Below, piece by piece: positions 61,307 through 64,000 of a stretch of DNA of 64,000 nt. Origin of the DNA: Pseudomonas lalkuanensis. Its GTDB lineage: Bacteria > Pseudomonadota > Gammaproteobacteria > Pseudomonadales > Pseudomonadaceae. Position numbers and translations under genes: made by a program. Numbering within the stretch: position 1 is the stretch's first letter; each line of letters starts with the position of its first letter. The DNA lies in the NCBI RefSeq assembly GCF_008807375.1, contig NZ_CP043311.1:1716001-1780000 (forward strand), in the 5' to 3' direction. A model generated the notes under the pieces. The model worked only from the letters and a program-made list of their open reading frames with translations. It was not told the origin of the DNA and searched no databases.

Positions 61307-63103
61307 ATGGCTGAAGCCGCTGTTGCAAAGGTCCCCGCCAAGGCGGATGCATCCGGGGCGTCGGAAGAGAAGAAGCCGCTGTTCGGCTTGTCCTTCCTGG
61401 AAAACCTCTCGCAGATGACCATGCTGCGCCAGGTCGGCCTGCTGGTCGGCCTGGCGGCCAGCGTCGCCATCGGCTTCGCCGTGGTGCTCTGGTCGCAACA
61501 GCCGGACTATCGCCCGCTGTACGGCAGCCTTTCCGGAATGGACGCCAACCAGGTGGTGGAAGCCCTTGGCGCCGCCGACATCCCCTACAAGATCGAGCCC
61601 AATTCCGGCGCCCTGCTGGTGAAGTCCGACGACCTCGCCCGTGCCCGCATGAAACTGGCCGCCGCCGGCGTGGCCCCCAGCGACAATACCGTCGGCTTCG
61701 AGATCCTCGACAAGGAACAGGGCCTCGGCACCAGCCAGTTCATGGAAGCCACCCGCTACCGCCGTGGCCTGGAAGGCGAACTGGCCCGCACCATTTCCAG
61801 CCTGAACAACGTCAAGGGTGCGCGCGTGCACCTGGCCATTCCGAAGAGCTCGGTGTTCGTCCGCGACGAGCGCAAGCCGACCGCTTCGGTGCTGGTCGAG
61901 CTCTATCCGGGTCGTTCCCTGGAGCCGAGCCAGGTGATGGCGATCGTCAACCTGGTGGCGACCAGCGTGCCGGAACTGGAAAAGTCCCAGGTCACCGTGG
62001 TCGACCAGAAAGGCAACCTGCTGTCCGACCAGCAGGAGCTGTCCGAGCTGACCATGGCCGGCAAGCAGTTCGACTACACCCGGCGCATGGAGACGCTCTA
62101 CACCCAGCGCGTGCACAGCATCCTGCAGCCGGTGCTGGGCAATGGCCGCTACAAGGCCGAAGTGTCTGCGGACGTGGATTTCAGCGCCGTCGAATCCACC
62201 TCTGAAATGTACAACCCGGACCAGCCGGCCCTGCGCAGCGAACAGAAACTCGCCGAGGAACGCCAGAACAACGGCGGCCCGCAGGGCGTGCCCGGTGCGT
62301 TGTCCAACCAGCCGCCGGCCCCTGGCGCCGCGCCGCAACAGGCCACGAGCACCACGACCGCAAGTGTGCAGCCGGGCCAGCCGATCCTGGACGACAACGG
62401 CCAGCAGATCATCGACCCGGCCACGGGCAAGCCCATGCTCGCGCCGTATCCCACCGACAAACGCGACCAGACCACCCGCAACTTCGAGCTGGACCGCTCC
62501 ATCAGCTACACCAAGCAGCAGCAGGGCCGCCTGCGCCGGCTTTCCGTCGCGGTGGTGCTGGACGATCAGGTGAAGGTCGACGCGACGACCGGTGAAACCA
62601 CGCGAGTGCCGTGGACCACCGACGAGATCGCCCGCTTCACCCGCCTGGTGCAGGACTCGGTGGGTTATGACGCCAGCCGTGGCGACAGCGTCAGCGTGAT
62701 CAATACCGCGTTTGTCGGTGACCAGGATGAGGTGATCCAGCTGCCGTGGTACGAGCAGGTCTGGTTCCAGATGCTCATCTCGGGCCTCAAACAAGTGTTC
62801 CCCGCCCTGCTGATTCTGATCCTGGTGTGGTTCGTGCTGCGCCCAGTGCTGAACAATATCTCTGGCGGCGGCAAGTCCAGGGACCTGGAAGGCGGCCGCG
62901 ATGGCGACGTCGACCTGGGCGAAATGGGCCTGTCCGGCGAGCTGTCGGATGACCGCGTCAGCCTCGGTGGACCGCAGAGCATCCTCCTGCCCAGCCCGAG
63001 TGACGGGTATGATGCGCAACTCAATGCCATCAAGAACCTGGTGGCTGAAGATCCCGGCCGCGTGGCCCTGGTAGTCAAAGAGTGGATCAACGCCGATGAG
63101 TGA
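61307..63103 (+). CDS. fliF: Flagellar MS-ring protein FliF
   Basis: A 598-residue inner-membrane ring protein. The first TM helix is at about residues 43-63; the periplasmic ring-building motifs include YRRGLEGELARTISSLNNVK. The second TM is at about 493-515 (FPALLILILVWFVLRPVL), followed by the cytoplasmic FliG-binding tail (NAIKNLVAEDPGRVALVVKE). It overlaps fliG by 8 bp. Confidence 0.97.
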   Translation: MAEAAVAKVPAKADASGASEEKKPLFGLSFLENLSQMTMLRQVGLLVGLAASVAIGFAVVLWSQQPDYRPLYGSLSGMDANQVVEALGAADIPYKIEPNSGALLVKSDDLARARMKLAAAGVAPSDNTVGFEILDKEQGLGTSQFMEATRYRRGLEGELARTISSLNNVKGARVHLAIPKSSVFVRDERKPTASVLVELYPGRSLEPSQVMAIVNLVATSVPELEKSQVTVVDQKGNLLSDQQELSELTMAGKQFDYTRRMETLYTQRVHSILQPVLGNGRYKAEVSADVDFSAVESTSEMYNPDQPALRSEQKLAEERQNNGGPQGVPGALSNQPPAPGAAPQQATSTTTASVQPGQPILDDNGQQIIDPATGKPMLAPYPTDKRDQTTRNFELDRSISYTKQQQGRLRRLSVAVVLDDQVKVDATTGETTRVPWTTDEIARFTRLVQDSVGYDASRGDSVSVINTAFVGDQDEVIQLPWYEQVWFQMLISGLKQVFPALLILILVWFVLRPVLNNISGGGKSRDLEGGRDGDVDLGEMGLSGELSDDRVSLGGPQSILLPSPSDGYDAQLNAIKNLVAEDPGRVALVVKEWINADE

Positions 63104-64000
63104 TAATCGCGCCCCCGCCAAACTGAACAAGGTCGACAAGGCAGCCATCCTGCTGCTGTCCCTGGGCGAGACCGATGCTGCCCAGGTGCTCCGGCACATG
63201 GGCCCGAAGGAAGTGCAGCGGGTCGGCGTTGCCATGGCGCAGATGCGCAACGTCCACCGCGAACAGGTGGAGCAGGTGATGAGCGAGTTCGTCGAGATCG
63301 TCGGCGACCAGACCAGCCTGGGCGTTGGCGCCGACGGCTACATCCGCAAGATGCTCACCCAGGCCCTGGGTGAGGACAAGGCCAACAACCTGATCGACCG
63401 CATCCTGCTGGGCGGCAGCACCAGCGGCCTGGACAGCCTGAAGTGGATGGAACCGCGCGCCGTGGCCGACGTGATCCGCTACGAGCACCCGCAGATCCAG
63501 GCCATCGTGGTCGCCTACCTGGACCCGGACCAGGCTGCCGAGGTGCTCAGCCACTTCGACCACAAGGTGCGCCTGGACATCGTCCTGCGCGTGTCCTCGC
63601 TCAACACCGTGCAGCCGTCCGCGCTCAAGGAACTCAACCTGATCCTCGAGAAGCAGTTCGCCGGCAACGCCAGCACCACCCGCACCACCATGGGCGGCGT
63701 GAAGCGCGCGGCGGACATCATGAACTTCCTCGACAGCTCGGTCGAAGGCCAGCTCATGGACTCCATCCGCGAGGTGGACGAAGACCTCTCCACCCAGATC
63801 GAAGACCTCATGTTCGTCTTCGACAACCTGGCCGATGTGGACGACCGCGGCATCCAGGCGCTGCTGCGCGAAGTGTCGTCTGACGTGCTGGTGCTGGCCC
63901 TCAAGGGCTCGGACGACGCCATCAAGGAAAAGGTCTTCAAGAACATGTCCAAGCGTGCCGCCGAACTGCTTCGCGACGACCTGGAGGCCAAGGGGCCGGT
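63096..64000 (+). CDS. fliG: Flagellar motor switch protein FliG (cut by right edge)
   Basis: 301 residues are present of about 338; the C-terminus is beyond the window. FliG_N starts KLNKVDKAAILLLSLGETDA; FliG_M contains RYEHPQIQAIVVAYLDPDQA; the beginning of FliG_C (VDDRGIQALLREVSSDVL) with its torque-helix region is present. The ATG at 63096 overlaps fliF. It links the MS-ring to the rotor and interacts with MotA. Confidence 0.97.
   Translation, partial: MSDNRAPAKLNKVDKAAILLLSLGETDAAQVLRHMGPKEVQRVGVAMAQMRNVHREQVEQVMSEFVEIVGDQTSLGVGADGYIRKMLTQALGEDKANNLIDRILLGGSTSGLDSLKWMEPRAVADVIRYEHPQIQAIVVAYLDPDQAAEVLSHFDHKVRLDIVLRVSSLNTVQPSALKELNLILEKQFAGNASTTRTTMGGVKRAADIMNFLDSSVEGQLMDSIREVDEDLSTQIEDLMFVFDNLADVDDRGIQALLREVSSDVLVLALKGSDDAIKEKVFKNMSKRAAELLRDDLEAKGP

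Overview
The window looks like chromosomal DNA of a high-GC Pseudomonas in the broad sense (P. aeruginosa / P. resinovorans-like). Gene content and order match the polar-flagellum locus of that genus (flgZ-flgN-flgM-flgA / cheV-cheR, flgBCDE, flgFGHIJKL, fliC-flaG-fliD-fliS, fleQ, fleSR, fliEFG). Promoters of the RpoN (-24/-12) and FliA (sigma-28) classes lie where the Pseudomonas flagellar cascade predicts them. The species is inferred from gene order and protein recognition, not from a marker gene. No rRNA, tRNA, CRISPR array, prophage or insertion sequence was seen.

Layout. (1) 1-6120: end of an MFS transporter, a DUF2064 glycosyltransferase-like gene, then the first flagellar block: flgZ, flgN, flgM and flgA on the minus strand, and cheV and cheR on the plus strand. 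(2) 6121-24750: a metabolic block between cheR and flgB. It holds ohr, a LuxR-type regulator, a class-III aminotransferase, a polyamine-type periplasmic binding protein, a TetR regulator with a clear operator-like dyad, and the arginine transaminase (ATA) cluster. The ATA cluster comprises the two-component genes aruR and aruS with a periplasmic binding protein gene between them, an amino acid permease behind a short Arg/His/Lys-rich leader ORF, a crotonase-family protein, an acyl-CoA dehydrogenase, an NDP-forming acyl-CoA synthetase, aruI, aruH and an NAD(P)H:quinone oxidoreductase. (3) 24900-36177: flgBCDE and flgFGHIJKL, each behind an RpoN promoter. Both are preceded by clustered GCGGCAA/TTGCCGC motifs, which are candidate FleR enhancer sites. 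(4) 36210-51648: a flagellin-glycosylation-type island: UDP-glucose dehydrogenase, CDP-glucose pathway genes (rfbF, rfbG), an epimerase, two zinc-type sugar methyltransferases, a DegT aminotransferase, a PhyH-type dioxygenase, an N-acetyltransferase, a WbqC protein, a CmcI-like protein, and a 1726-residue multi-module glycosyltransferase. (5) 51700-64000: fliC with tandem FliA-type promoters, flaG, fliD, two fliS paralogues, a fliT/fleP-like gene, fleQ, fleS, fleR, fliE, fliF and a truncated fliG.

How the parts work together. FleQ drives the class II RpoN promoters (flgA, fliD, fleSR, fliE). FleSR then drives the hook and rod operons. Export of FlgM frees FliA for fliC, the second fliS and flgMN. 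The island between flgL and fliC is placed to build a nucleotide sugar and decorate flagellin before export. The aru block is a separate arginine catabolic unit under its own two-component control.

Most notable points: the shared motif upstream of exactly the two operons expected to depend on FleSR; the leader peptide and Shine-Dalgarno hairpin in front of the arginine-cluster permease; a CoA-ester pathway gene set next to aruHI; and the unusual CDP-sugar/C-methyl/4-amino/N-acyl/oxygenase combination with a giant multi-domain glycosyltransferase.
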